A stretch of 64,000 bases of DNA from Catalimonadaceae bacterium JC749 (GTDB lineage Bacteria > Bacteroidota > Bacteroidia > Cytophagales > Cyclobacteriaceae): contig JAJNNC010000008.1 of NCBI GenBank assembly GCA_021730635.1, positions 310,001 through 374,000 on the forward strand. The letters run 5' to 3'. The position numbers and the translations under genes are program-made. Numbering within the stretch: position 1 is the first letter of the stretch; the number at the start of each line of letters is the position of its first letter. This document shows positions 1-9,900 of this stretch, one piece after another. Below the pieces are notes generated by a model. That model was given only the letters and a program-made list of their open reading frames with translations. It did not search any database and was not told the DNA's origin.

Positions 1-246
1 CAGCAGCCATCCCAAAGTGACGATCAGATAGCCGTCGCGGCTGCGCAGCTCTTTATTCTTCTTCTGCCTGGTGAGTATCCAGATAATGCCTCCTGTCCCT
101 GAAGTGATAGCCCCGGAAAGGAGCAGTGCCTGCCAGTCTTGTTCCTGGTAGTAGAAAGAAAAAGGAAGGCTTAAGAACATGAAGCCACCGCTGAAAAGGA
201 GCAGCGTACTCAGAATGTGAATAAGAAGTTTCCAGTTAAACTTCAT
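1..246 (-). CDS. trkH: TrkH-type potassium transporter, N-terminal part (cut by window edge)
   Basis: Only the first 82 codons are in the window; the gene continues past position 1. The visible part has two hydrophobic stretches joined by a short loop, then a basic segment (LTRQKKNKELRSRDGYLIVT) leading into a third helix. This pattern matches the start of TrkH/KtrB membrane subunits, which form the K+ translocation pore. Its ATG overlaps the trkA stop as ATGA (positions 246-243), so the two are translationally coupled. That neighbour supports the call, because TrkA is the cytosolic gating partner of TrkH. The selectivity-filter loops lie outside the window and cannot be checked. Confidence 0.85.
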   Translation of the reverse strand, partial: MKFNWKLLIHILSTLLLFSGGFMFLSLPFSFYYQEQDWQALLLSGAITSGTGGIIWILTRQKKNKELRSRDGYLIVTLGWLL

Positions 247-1583
247 TTAAAAAATTTTTCTACATCTGACAAACTCTCCCGTTTGCTGAGGACCACGACC
301 CGGTCATGGGGCTCGAACTGGAAATTACCCAGGGCAATATGTCCTTTACTGTCCCGGACAACACCGCCAATGATCGCGTTTTTGGGAAAGTCGAGATTCC
401 TCATGCGCTTGTTGGCTATTTTACAGTTGTTTTTGATCTCATATTCCAGAATCTCAGCCTCCACGCCGTGGATACCGGTAATTGATACCACTTCTCCCTC
501 TCTGATGTAGCGAAAGATAAAGTTAGCGGCAATCAGCTTTTTGTTGATCATGGTGTCTACCCCCATGTTTTGGCTCAGATGGATATAATCAATATTCTCT
601 ACCAAAGCGATGGTCTTCTTCACCCCTTTGTCTTTAGCCACCAAACAACTGATGATATTGGTTTCGGAGTTGCCAGTCAGCGCCACAAAAGCATCCATTT
701 CTGAAAGGCCTTCTTCTTCCAGCACATCCACATCCCTGCCATCTCCATTGATAATCAACGTATTGGGCAACTGATCGGCCAGATCGAAGCACTTTTCTTT
801 ATCCTGCTCAATGAGTTTGATTTTATAGGTACTGCTGAGCTTTCGGGCCGTATGATACGCTGCCTTACTCCCTCCCAGGATCATCAGGTTTTTAATGTCA
901 AACTGTTTTTTCCCGGTAAGGTCCAATACCCGGTCTACCCCATTGGGTTGTGTGATAAAATAAACATGGTCATTTACCTCTAAACGTGTATTGCCGTGGG
1001 GAATGATGGTTTTGTTATCCCGCAGAATCGCTACGGTAATAAAAGAGTTATCAGGATTCATCCGGGAGGTTTCGGCCAGCGTTTTTCCCACCAGATGACT
1101 ATGGCGGTCCAGGCTGATGCCAATCATAGAGAGCAGACCCTGATCGAATTCAAAAGTGTCGGTAACTGCCGCAATCCTGAGTAGTCGCTTGATCTCACGG
1201 GCTGCCAGCGATTCGGGAGAAATCAGTTCATCAATCCCCACTCTCTTCAGGTCCAGGATATCTTTCCTGAACAAAAATTCTTCGTTGGTGATACGGGCTA
1301 CCGTTTTTTTCGCACCCAGCTGCTTGGCGATCACAGCCGTAGCCAGGTTCACTTCCTCCGAATCGGTCACTGAGATGAGCAAATCGGCATGCGATACATC
1401 CGCATCTTTCAATACCTGGTAAGAGGTAGCATTGCCACGAATAGTGGCCACATCAATCTGGTTACCGATTTGCCGTAACCGCTCCTGATTCAGGTCAATA
1501 ATAGCTATATCCTGGTTCTCATAAGCAAGCAGCTTAGCCAAGTGCTTACCTACATCTCCTGCGCCTGCAATAACAATCTTCAT
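243..1583 (-). CDS. trkA: Trk system potassium transporter TrkA
   Basis: This is the cytosolic regulatory subunit of the Trk K+ uptake system. It binds NAD(H) or ATP and gates the TrkH pore. The 446 residues fit the double-RCK form of TrkA. A first Rossmann domain opens with GAGDVGKHLAKLL and has an acidic residue after beta-2 (IIDLN). A TrkA_C domain follows (about 140-225). A second Rossmann domain begins near NLMILGGSKAAYHTA, where the glycine loop is degenerate, and a second TrkA_C domain closes the protein. It is the first gene of a trkA-trkH unit with a four-base ATGA overlap. A TAnnTTTG element 28 bases upstream of the ATG suggests its own promoter, separate from the folate gene upstream. 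Confidence 0.95.
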   Translation of the reverse strand: MKIVIAGAGDVGKHLAKLLAYENQDIAIIDLNQERLRQIGNQIDVATIRGNATSYQVLKDADVSHADLLISVTDSEEVNLATAVIAKQLGAKKTVARITNEEFLFRKDILDLKRVGIDELISPESLAAREIKRLLRIAAVTDTFEFDQGLLSMIGISLDRHSHLVGKTLAETSRMNPDNSFITVAILRDNKTIIPHGNTRLEVNDHVYFITQPNGVDRVLDLTGKKQFDIKNLMILGGSKAAYHTARKLSSTYKIKLIEQDKEKCFDLADQLPNTLIINGDGRDVDVLEEEGLSEMDAFVALTGNSETNIISCLVAKDKGVKKTIALVENIDYIHLSQNMGVDTMINKKLIAANFIFRYIREGEVVSITGIHGVEAEILEYEIKNNCKIANKRMRNLDFPKNAIIGGVVRDSKGHIALGNFQFEPHDRVVVLSKRESLSDVEKFFK

Positions 1584-1610
1584 AACAACTCATGTTGAAT
1601 CTTGAGGATA

Positions 1611-1618
1611 CAAATATA
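1611..1618 (-). promoter_or_regulatory. Bacteroidota -7 element upstream of trkA
   Basis: The minus strand reads TATATTTG, an exact match to the TAnnTTTG -7 consensus of Bacteroidota sigma-A promoters. It lies 28 bases before the trkA ATG. No TTG is present at 17-23 bases upstream, so only half of the promoter is recognisable. Confidence 0.5.
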
Positions 1619-1666
1619 ATATTTAATCCTTCAACCCTCATGGAGAGGCCTGCCAATATTACAAAT

Positions 1667-2251
1667 TTATCCCTGAAACGACCAAACCTTATCCGGGGTA
1701 ATACAATGATGCAGCCTGACATCCAGAGCTTCGTCGACATCTTCAATGGCCGAAACCGGAGGTTCCAGCGATAAACCGATTTTGAGTGCATCCGGCTGGC
1801 ATTGTATCAAGAAGCGGTCATAGTATCCCTTCCCATACCCTACACGGTGTCCGTTCTGATCGAAGGCCAGCAGGGGCACCAGCACGGCTTCTATTTGCCC
1901 GACAGGAAACTCCTCTTCACCCGCTACCGGCTCCGGAATTCCCCAGCGATTGGGTTGTAAGAGGGTTTCGGAAGATAAGGGATAATGGTATAGCAGGTTG
2001 CTTTTCAGGTCGCTCTTAGACACTACCACCGTGATGCCCCGACTTTGCAGACCCTGTATGATCGGCCAGGTATCCGGCTCCTTTTTTTGGGTGATGGGCA
2101 GAAAACTGTGAACGACCGAGTATGGATGCTGCGCCAAAAAATCCAGACATCGCTGTGCCAGCTGCTCATTTCTGCGTTGATAATCCTGTGGAGACAAGCT
2201 GTTTCTTTTCTCCAGATATACTTTTCTCAGGATTGATTTCTTCAAGCTCAC
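1667..2251 (-). CDS. 5-formyltetrahydrofolate cyclo-ligase
   Basis: The enzyme converts 5-formyl-THF to 5,10-methenyl-THF with ATP, returning a storage form of folate to one-carbon metabolism. The 194 residues are full length for the family. The N-terminus has the basic KSILRKVYLEKRNSLS segment, and the C-terminal half carries the family motif GHRVGYGKGYYDRFL, the ATP/folate-binding loop. Translation starts at GTG: the upstream bshC stop overlaps it as GTGA (2251-2248), so the two genes are coupled. Linking a folate salvage gene to bshC looks like operon convenience; I infer no direct pathway connection. Confidence 0.93.
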   Translation of the reverse strand: MSLKKSILRKVYLEKRNSLSPQDYQRRNEQLAQRCLDFLAQHPYSVVHSFLPITQKKEPDTWPIIQGLQSRGITVVVSKSDLKSNLLYHYPLSSETLLQPNRWGIPEPVAGEEEFPVGQIEAVLVPLLAFDQNGHRVGYGKGYYDRFLIQCQPDALKIGLSLEPPVSAIEDVDEALDVRLHHCITPDKVWSFQG

Positions 2252-3810
2252 ATTGCTTCGTTGATCACGTTTACACGGAAATCGAGAGGGTCGAGATGCG
2301 CCAGCAGTTCCTCTATAAAAGCCGAATTGTTGATATAGAAATTGAGGAAGTTATCTTTTCGCTCCTGCCACGATCCTCCCGGAAATAGTTTCTCCTTCAG
2401 CGATTCCAACTGCTTGATAGCCGTTTCCTGATTGTGCTCTTCTGCTTTTTTCAGGCGTTTTTCAATATGAACCAGATTTTTTAAGGCCTTGTTGGCCTCT
2501 GCGCCAATAAAGCCATCCAGCCCTTTATCCACTGCCAACACTTTCTGACGGACAGCCTCGAATACCTCTTTGAGTGCTTTTTTCTCTTCTACCAGGGTCA
2601 GGGTGCTTTCCGCATTGTCTTTCAGGAATTTGTCGGTCAGCGCAGGCGTATCCAGAAATAAATCCTGAAGGGACACCGGCGTTTTCTGAAGTTTTTTGTG
2701 GCTGGTCTTGTTAATGATCAGGGCAAAATTACGAGGCATCAGTATGGGAAAGGGCAGCTGATAGTGATCAAAAACGCTTTTCAGCTGCAGCCAATAGGCG
2801 ATTTCAGAAGGACCACCCACATAGGCTAGGTTGGGAAGCAGCCTCTCCTGGTATAAAGGGCGGAGAATGACGTTGGGGCTGAAATTTTCCGGATGTTTTT
2901 CCACTTCTGAAAGCAAGGCTTCCCGGGAAAACTTCAGCTCAGTATCATTCACATAGTACTGATCCTTTTCCTGGATAATGCGTTCCCGCATCTGATCCTG
3001 CAAGTAAAAGAAGTTGATCTCCCGGGGATATACCTGTGTTTTGTAACCCATCCCTTCCAGCTTCTCAGAAGTATCCTCTACCAGCTTTTTGGCAGGATGA
3101 TTGATCAGATCATCTTTGATCACCTCAAGAAATGAAGCTTTCAGGCTGGCATGGTCAGCATCCAGCACCACCAATCCTTCTTTTCCAAAAAGCTCATTGA
3201 CATAACATCGGGTAGCGTCGGCCAGGGTAGGGTAGGCGCTGTAGGCCTGTTCAAACACAGGCACAGGTTCCGGTAATTCTTTCAGAATATCTTTGATCCC
3301 ATTGGGGTGAAACCTGCCTACAGCGCCCCGCTGCTCTGTCTGCCACTCATAGGTTTTGCCAAACAGGTTAAAATGATTGATCTCTTCAAAATCATGGTCT
3401 TCTGAGGCCATCCAGTACACCGGGACAAACTGATAATCAGGGTACGTTTCTTTCAGCTTTCTACAGAGATTGATGACGGTCACAATCTTGTAAATAAAAT
3501 AAAGAGGTCCCGTAAAAATATTAAGCTGATGCCCGGTGGTCACCGTATAGGTGTTGGCTTCCCGCAAGCTTTCTATATGGTCCAACACGGCCTGGGAAGG
3601 CTTCAGCGACTGATACTGCTGCAACAGGGTATCGGCCAGTAAATTTCTGGTCTGTGGGTCGAGCTGTTTCTCTTTCAGCTGTTCCCGGAAGCTTTCCAGG
3701 GTAGGAGGGCGATGGTAATAAGGTTTAAGATCAGGTTTATCCGCTAAGTAGTCTAGAAAAATATTGGAAAAATTTCCGGTATCAGAGAAATCCAGCTTGT
3801 CAATTTTCAT
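2248..3810 (-). CDS. bshC: Bacillithiol biosynthesis cysteine-adding enzyme BshC
   Basis: BshC is the proposed ligase that adds cysteine to GlcN-malate in the last step of bacillithiol synthesis. The family pattern is clear: a Rossmann-like core with TTGHQLNIFTGP followed by YWMASEDHDFEEI, a central Q-rich stretch, and a long C-terminal coiled coil (roughly 430-490). A TTG six codons upstream (3828) is in frame, but the ATG at 3810 gives MKIDKLDF, a more typical start and 520 residues. bshA lies 13 kb away in this window, and bshB was not found here. The last codons overlap the GTG of the folate gene. Confidence 0.93.
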   Translation of the reverse strand: MKIDKLDFSDTGNFSNIFLDYLADKPDLKPYYHRPPTLESFREQLKEKQLDPQTRNLLADTLLQQYQSLKPSQAVLDHIESLREANTYTVTTGHQLNIFTGPLYFIYKIVTVINLCRKLKETYPDYQFVPVYWMASEDHDFEEINHFNLFGKTYEWQTEQRGAVGRFHPNGIKDILKELPEPVPVFEQAYSAYPTLADATRCYVNELFGKEGLVVLDADHASLKASFLEVIKDDLINHPAKKLVEDTSEKLEGMGYKTQVYPREINFFYLQDQMRERIIQEKDQYYVNDTELKFSREALLSEVEKHPENFSPNVILRPLYQERLLPNLAYVGGPSEIAYWLQLKSVFDHYQLPFPILMPRNFALIINKTSHKKLQKTPVSLQDLFLDTPALTDKFLKDNAESTLTLVEEKKALKEVFEAVRQKVLAVDKGLDGFIGAEANKALKNLVHIEKRLKKAEEHNQETAIKQLESLKEKLFPGGSWQERKDNFLNFYINNSAFIEELLAHLDPLDFRVNVINEAM

Positions 3811-3878
3811 CGTCAAATCAAAAGTCAAAGGTTATTGTGCTTTTACGGGCAAACCCCACCTGTATGTTACTAATTTTA

Positions 3879-5189
3879 TCAGGCGGGCACACCAAACAGA
3901 TCAAATTCAGTAGCCTCCGTGATGGTAATGGAGGCAAAGTCGCCGATCCGAAGATAGTTTTCCCGGGCTGAGATCATCACCTCATTATCCACTTCAGGGG
4001 AGTCGGCTTCCGTACGCCCCACAAAGTAACCGCCTTCCTTGCGGTCTATGAGCACTTTCAGGGTCTGACCCACCTTCTGCTCATTGATTTCCCAGGAAAT
4101 ACTTTCCTGCAACTTCATAATCTTCTGCGCCCGTTTTTGTTTGATCCGTTCGGGCACATCATCCGGCATGGTATGGGCATGGGTGCCTTCTTCGTGTGAA
4201 TAGGTAAAAATACCGAGCCTGTCGAATCGCATGTTCTCTACAAACGTTTTCATCTCGGCAAAGTCTTCTTCCGTTTCGCCGGGGTGCCCGGCAATAAGTG
4301 TCGTTCTCAGGGTGATACCGGGTATTTTGTCTCTGATCTGGGCAATCAGTTGTTCTGTTTTTTCACGGGTGATACCCCGCCGCATACGTTGTAGCATACG
4401 GGTAGAGCCATGTTGCAGGGGCATATCCAGGTAACGGCAGATATTAGGCCGTTCGGCCATCACCTCCAGCACGTCTGTGGGAAAACCCGCCGGAAAAGCA
4501 TAGTGCAGCCTGATCCATTCAATACCTTCCACATCAGAAAGGTGTTTCAGCAACTCGGCCAGATTTCTCTTTTTATAGAGGTCCAATCCATAATAGGTAG
4601 AATCCTGGGCAATCAGCAACAGTTCTTTGGTTCCGTTTTTGGCCAGAGACCTGGCTTCCTGCACCAGTGTTTCAATAGGTTTAGACACATGTTTGCCACG
4701 CATCAGCGGAATAGCACAGAAGGAGCAGGGGCGGTCACAACCTTCTGAGATTTTCAGGTAGGCATAATGCCGGGCCGTCGTGGTGATTCTTTCACCCAGC
4801 AGCTCATGCTTATAGCTGGCCTTAAACTTTTTTAGCAGGAGTGGCAACTCCATGGTACCAAAGAAGGCATCCACTTCCGGAATCTCTTTTTCCAGATCGT
4901 CGCGATAGCGCTGGGAGAGGCAGCCTGTAACATAGAGCTTATCAATCTGCCCATTGGCTTTGGCGTCTGCATAGCGAAGAATGGTATCTATAGACTCCTG
5001 TTTGGCATTATCAATAAACCCACAGGTATTGATGATAATAATATTGGCACGATCCTGCATCGCTTCATGGGTCGCCTCTATGCCATTCCCTTTCAGCTGG
5101 GTCAGCATGACCTCCGAGTCTACCAGATTTTTGGAGCACCCCAGGGTGATGACATTGACCTTATCCCGTTTTAATCCTTTTGTTTTCAA
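3879..5189 (-). CDS. rimO: Ribosomal protein S12 methylthiotransferase RimO
   Basis: RimO is a radical SAM enzyme that adds a methylthio group to the beta-carbon of a conserved aspartate in ribosomal protein S12. The 436 residues show the three expected modules. The N-terminal UPF0004 domain has cysteines for one 4Fe-4S cluster (ITLGCSKNLVDSE, NTCGFID, TGCLSQRY). The radical SAM core has the CxxxCxxC motif in EGCDRPCSFCAIP. The C-terminal TRAM domain sits near residues 370-430. The start is a TTG at 5189: no ATG lies between the upstream in-frame stop and the first conserved block, and the N-terminus MKTKGLKRDK matches homologues. A TAATTTTG element lies 31 bases upstream. Confidence 0.95.
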   Translation of the reverse strand: MKTKGLKRDKVNVITLGCSKNLVDSEVMLTQLKGNGIEATHEAMQDRANIIIINTCGFIDNAKQESIDTILRYADAKANGQIDKLYVTGCLSQRYRDDLEKEIPEVDAFFGTMELPLLLKKFKASYKHELLGERITTTARHYAYLKISEGCDRPCSFCAIPLMRGKHVSKPIETLVQEARSLAKNGTKELLLIAQDSTYYGLDLYKKRNLAELLKHLSDVEGIEWIRLHYAFPAGFPTDVLEVMAERPNICRYLDMPLQHGSTRMLQRMRRGITREKTEQLIAQIRDKIPGITLRTTLIAGHPGETEEDFAEMKTFVENMRFDRLGIFTYSHEEGTHAHTMPDDVPERIKQKRAQKIMKLQESISWEINEQKVGQTLKVLIDRKEGGYFVGRTEADSPEVDNEVMISARENYLRIGDFASITITEATEFDLFGVPA

Positions 5190-5220
5190 ACCTTTATGAA
5201 TCTCTTTTTTAAATTGCCCA

Positions 5221-5228
5221 CAAAATTA
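5221..5228 (-). promoter_or_regulatory. Bacteroidota -7 element upstream of rimO
   Basis: The minus strand reads TAATTTTG, matching TAnnTTTG, 31 bases before the TTG start of rimO. A TTA instead of TTG sits about 18 bases further up. Transcription from here would begin inside the in-frame open region, which supports the downstream TTG start. Confidence 0.5.
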
Positions 5229-5348
5229 GCAAATTTGCCCACACTTAATATATGTAAAGCAAGCAACGATAGCGGCTATGGGGTTTGAGCAAATCTTATT
5301 TTTTCAGTTTCAGCACATGTTTTCGTCTGCCTGCCCGTTTATCAACTT

Positions 5349-6218
5349 ATGAAGCATAACGCAATTTCTTTCTTAAAAAATCATTTATGGCTCATTTCTG
5401 TGCTATTTTTTTTAGGGTTATCGGCCTGTGAGGATGAAGCGAGTTGTGTGAGCAATAACACAAACCTCATAGGTATCACTTTTTATGAAATTGATACGAA
5501 CAATACGGCCACAGCCCTCCCGGTCCGGATCAACAGTATCAAAACGGATCAAGGTGCTACCGTTTATGCCGATGATCAGGCTATATCCGATGTGGTGCTT
5601 CCTTTGAATCCGGGGGCCAATCAGGTTACTTTTCTGTTTGAACAGGATACCGCTACCGATGTGCTTCAGGTATCTTACAATAGAGAACAGTTGCTGATCT
5701 CTCCTGAATGTGGGGTAGATCAGCGTTTTTACGGATTGGGTGTGACCCAACAGACGTTTGACTCACTGCGAGTACGCCTCACAGACCTTGAAAAATCACA
5801 GGAAAATAATATTGCTATCTATTTGTGCCAGTATGACTTTATAGATACCGTAGCGCTTCGTTTTTATACCATAGAGCCAACCACCCAGCAGGCAAGAGCC
5901 GATACCATCTGGTTGAGTTCGGTAGTGGATGACCGGGGCAATATCCTGGCCAGTGAAGACAGCCTCAGTGCTTTGGCTATCCCCTTAGCCCCTGAGGCCC
6001 GGCAGACTACCCTGTTGATATCCCGATACCTGACCGATACTACTATACAACAGGACACGTTGGTACTTTTTTACCGAAACAGGGAAATACAAATTGCACA
6101 ATGCTTTCCTCAACTTTTGTATAAACTCGATTCTGCCCGCTTTACTTTTGACTCTCTTTCCTTTGTTAACAAAACCCTGAGCCGCAATAATGCAGAAAAT
6201 ATCAGAGTATTTTTTTAG
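5349..6218 (+). CDS. DUF6452-like lipoprotein with internal duplication
   Basis: The function is unknown. Residues 1-27 form a lipoprotein signal ending at LSAC, so the mature protein should be lipid-anchored. The body reads as two similar beta-rich halves. Each has a conserved cysteine followed by a T-FY- or RFY-type strand (GITFYEID and ALRFYTIE), then a D-x-G stretch, a PL-x-P turn, a strand ending in YNRE or YRNRE, and a closing cysteine and TFDSL motif. The DUF6452 family usually has one such unit, so this looks like a tandem duplication. The next gene is the DUF6048 partner, the usual neighbour in Bacteroidota. The two overlap by 29 bases, so they are probably translated together. Confidence 0.7.
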   Translation: MKHNAISFLKNHLWLISVLFFLGLSACEDEASCVSNNTNLIGITFYEIDTNNTATALPVRINSIKTDQGATVYADDQAISDVVLPLNPGANQVTFLFEQDTATDVLQVSYNREQLLISPECGVDQRFYGLGVTQQTFDSLRVRLTDLEKSQENNIAIYLCQYDFIDTVALRFYTIEPTTQQARADTIWLSSVVDDRGNILASEDSLSALAIPLAPEARQTTLLISRYLTDTTIQQDTLVLFYRNREIQIAQCFPQLLYKLDSARFTFDSLSFVNKTLSRNNAENIRVFF

Positions 6219-6921
6219 TCTCCTCCTTTGCGCTATACTGGGTGTGATACCCGGTTGGGCGCAGCAACCGGACAGTGTCCAGCAGGAAAAGAAGTTTGTC
6301 GGAAAAGGATTCACTCCTTCTGCGCTGCGCCTTGGCCTTTCACTCAACAACATAGTAGAAACGGTTTTAGAGGATCAAAGTACTTACTACGGCTTTCAGA
6401 TAGATGTTCCTGTCCGGCAGTTTATGTTTAGTGTGGATTATGGCCGTATGGATATCAGCCGGAACAACCAACAGACAGAACAACCCAGCCGTAATTTTAC
6501 GTATAGCAGCCAGGGATCTTTCTTCAGGGCAGGGGTGGATGTCAACTTATTAAAGGATAAAGCGACAGATTCCAATGATGCCTTTGGCGACATTATTTTC
6601 TTTGGGCTCAAATACGCAAGGAGTCGTCTGGATGATCAACTCTCTTTCCAGACAGCAGGCGATAGCATTTATGAGGCCACACCTCTTCAGCAAAGCAACG
6701 ACAAGCTGAGGGCATGGTGGCTGGAAATGAATGCCGGAGTGAAGGTGGAAATTTTTAAAAACATCTTTTTAGGATATACCCTCCGGTATAAGTTCTTCCG
6801 TCGCTTCAGCGATAAAACCTCTCTGACACCCTACGAGGTACCAGGATTTGGTAAAGGAGAACAGGAAAACGCCTTTGGTTATGATTATTATATTTTTTAC
6901 CGGATTCCTTTCAGGAAATAA
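6190..6921 (+). CDS. DUF6048 family outer-membrane-type protein
   Basis: The function is unknown. The 243 residues begin with a signal peptide ending at GWAQ. Alternating hydrophobic and polar strands follow, with FSVDYGRMDIS, FFRAGVDVNLL, IFFGLKYARS, AGVKVEIFKNIFLGYTLRYK and a final FYRIPF strand. The repeated amphipathic strands ending in an aromatic residue suggest a small outer-membrane beta-barrel, and the pattern matches DUF6048. It overlaps the lipoprotein gene upstream by 29 bases in another frame. Lipoprotein plus barrel pairs suggest an envelope complex, but no role is established. Confidence 0.8.
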   Translation: MQKISEYFFSLLLCAILGVIPGWAQQPDSVQQEKKFVGKGFTPSALRLGLSLNNIVETVLEDQSTYYGFQIDVPVRQFMFSVDYGRMDISRNNQQTEQPSRNFTYSSQGSFFRAGVDVNLLKDKATDSNDAFGDIIFFGLKYARSRLDDQLSFQTAGDSIYEATPLQQSNDKLRAWWLEMNAGVKVEIFKNIFLGYTLRYKFFRRFSDKTSLTPYEVPGFGKGEQENAFGYDYYIFYRIPFRK

Positions 6922-6928
6922 TCAACAT

Positions 6929-6959
6929 AAAAATAGCCTATCCTGCGACAGATAGGCTA
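6929..6959 (-). terminator. Intrinsic terminator of the giant T9SS gene
   Basis: A perfect 9-bp stem (TAGCCTATC at 6934-6942 with GATAGGCTA at 6951-6959, 8-base loop) is followed on the minus strand by five T residues (6933-6929). This is a rho-independent terminator for the gene ending at 6984. On the plus strand it has no T tract. Confidence 0.8.
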
Positions 6960-6983
6960 GGGAAACGGGCTGTGGATCAGGTG

Positions 6984-9900
6984 TTACTGCACCAGTAATT
7001 TGTCCGAGAAATAACCACTCTTATGAATAATGATGACAGGATACATTCCTTTAGGCAGCGCAGAAAGATTTGAAAAGCTGACCACCGCTTTCCCCCAGAT
7101 GTCTGCCCTGACTTTGGATGCCTGTAGCTGAAGACCCTGGCCGGAATATAACTGCACTTCTACCCACTCCTCCTGATCCAGCCCCTGTATATGAATTTCT
7201 GCTTTCCCATTGGCAGCAGGATTCGGGAAAATGATCCAGCGTAAAGCCAACCCTTGTGAATACTGGATGGCAATCGTTTTGGAATACTCAAATGCACCGT
7301 TAAAATCTACCTGTTTGAGGCGGTAGAAATTTTGACCCTGCAAGGGGTAAGTATCCATAAAGGTATAGTTGACAATGTCGACGCTATAACCTGCTCCCTT
7401 TATCTGACCAATTTCCTCAAAGATACGACCATCGACCGATCGCTCCAGGATAAAATAGTCGTTGCCTTCTTCCGAACCCGTTTGCCAGAACAGGCTGACA
7501 CCCTCTCCCTCTACCACCTCAGCACGGAAGGCTAACAACTGAATGGGTAAAGGATTGTTGACAGAAGACGACCCCAACGCAAAATCACTAAAAGCACTGA
7601 AAGGAATAGAGGTAATTTGTCCGCTTGTAGCACCGGAGCCTGTGCCACCAATATCCAGCCATTCACCCAAATCATTACTTTTTACGATTCTTAGGTCGGC
7701 CGGGGTATCCACCCCGTCATCCGTGTTATACTGAATGGTGACCACCGCATTGGGATTGAAATCCAAACCAGTCGCTTCCTGGTCAATGGTATAGTACCGT
7801 ATGGAGGAGACATGGTCAATGGAATCGGGTAAGGTCCTGGCAGGAGGGGCTCCCGTCAACAGTTCTCCCCGATAAGTGGCTACACCACCGGCAATAATAT
7901 CCGAAGGATTCAAATCCAGGGTTACGCCCCGGTAAAGGTTATTGCTGCCTAAAGGGAATACCTTAGTAAGCGCACTACCATCTATGGTTGCCCGATGGGC
8001 CATGGGTCCCTGTATGTAACTACTATTGGATCCTCCAACCACGGCGGCATCCACGTCCAGAGTGAGAAAAGCTGTCTCTGATGTATAGAGTATGCCGTTG
8101 GTTAACGATAAATTACCGGCCAGCGTAATGCTATCGTTCAGCGTAAGTGAACCTCCGCCCGATTTGGTCAGATGATGAAAATTGGTATTTCCTGTCAGTA
8201 GCTGGGCTGTGTTTCTTATAAAATCGACCGTATACGTGGCAGGAGAAAAAGTGCCACTGACCAGTGTAAAGTCCTGTGCAATATTAACATCGCCTGCCAG
8301 TGTAAGCCCGGTTCCATTGATGATCAGACTTCCCATTTCTGCATTTCCCTGTATCGTTTGTATCACACTGCCCGTGACCGCCACATCAGCGCGATGATCG
8401 CTGAAACTACTGGCCAGGTCAAACACATTCGTATTGATGATATCTCCTTCTATGACTATGCTATGCACAGTACTACCCTCTCCAGAAAGTTGTATGGTTC
8501 CGTCGTTGTTGATGTCGCCGCCTATTTCTATCTGTCTGGCAGTGCCTGTTTGAAACTGAAAGGTAGCACCCGTAGAGGAGACATTAAAATCTCCTGCGAT
8601 AACTACATCTCCGTTAGAAGATGTATTCGCCTGCACAGTCACATTGTCTAACAAAGTCATATTCCCACTGATATTGGTGTTGGATGCCGGCAGGGTTACC
8701 GTTCCCGATCCGCTAAAAGTGATATGATGAAAGTAGAGTGGCGTGCTCGTTATCATGGTATACGTGCCTGATCCAGCGTATTCTACGGTCCCGCCTGAAG
8801 TCCCCAGAAAACCTGTAAAGGTTCCGTTAGGAAACGCCGTGGCCGTGGCATCATTGGTGATAATCCTTAAAGTACCCTCACCTATTACTGTACCCAGTTG
8901 ATGGTTTAAGGTGTTGTCTGAGATTTCCAGGGTACCATCCGCTCGGATTTCTACACCGGTGGTTACAATATTATTGGCATCTATTGTAATGGTATTGCCT
9001 GCTCCCACCACAATAGAGGTATTACTACCCGGAGGCGTAGAAGCCGGGTCTCCTCCCACGGCTATGGTTGACCATGAGTTTGGATCATTCCAGCTACCAC
9101 TGGCTGTTCGGCTATAATAGATTATGACTGAACCAAACTCAGAAGATTCTCCGGCAGTGAAGTCACCATCAAGATAACCTACATTGGTAAAAATAATGCT
9201 ATGGGTACTTTCATCCACCCTGGTAACAGTGTCGATGATATTCCAGCTATCCAAATAGTAACGGGCAGGTATATAGGCCAATTCATTTCCCCGGCCAGAC
9301 TGGTCCGTAGTATCATAGAAATAGGTATGGGTGGCTTGGATCGCACTAAATCCTGTGGAATTCACATGCCAGTAATAATCCAGGGCTACATCATTCTCAT
9401 CTAAAGTAGATGGATGTTCCGTATCTACCAGATTCATAGTAATGCTGCCTTCACTCCCTGTACTGATGACATCAATAGTGGCTGGGGTATATTTACCATT
9501 GGATCCGACCGGCCAGGTAAAGCTTCCTACTCCGCCAAAGAGTTTTTCCATTCCTGCTGACCCTGTACCTGCCGTCATTTCAATCATTTTAGTGTTATCA
9601 GGAGCAGTAACAGTCACCACCGCTGAAGATCCTAAAGAAAGCAGGTAAGTATTGATATCAAATACCCCCGCGGTTAAAGTCAGGGTTCCGTTAATACTTT
9701 GTGTGGCAGAAAATCCGGCACCCAAAGCATCATTCAATTCAATATTTTGAAAAACCCCATTGCCATTTCCTCCGATGGTATGAAGGGCTGTTCCACCTGT
9801 TAGCAATATTCTTCCGCTACCGGTGTGTGTACTTGCATTGTACAGGTTTCCATTCACTGTCAGGACAAAGCCTCCATCGGCCAGTATGCCAGTGTTGAGA

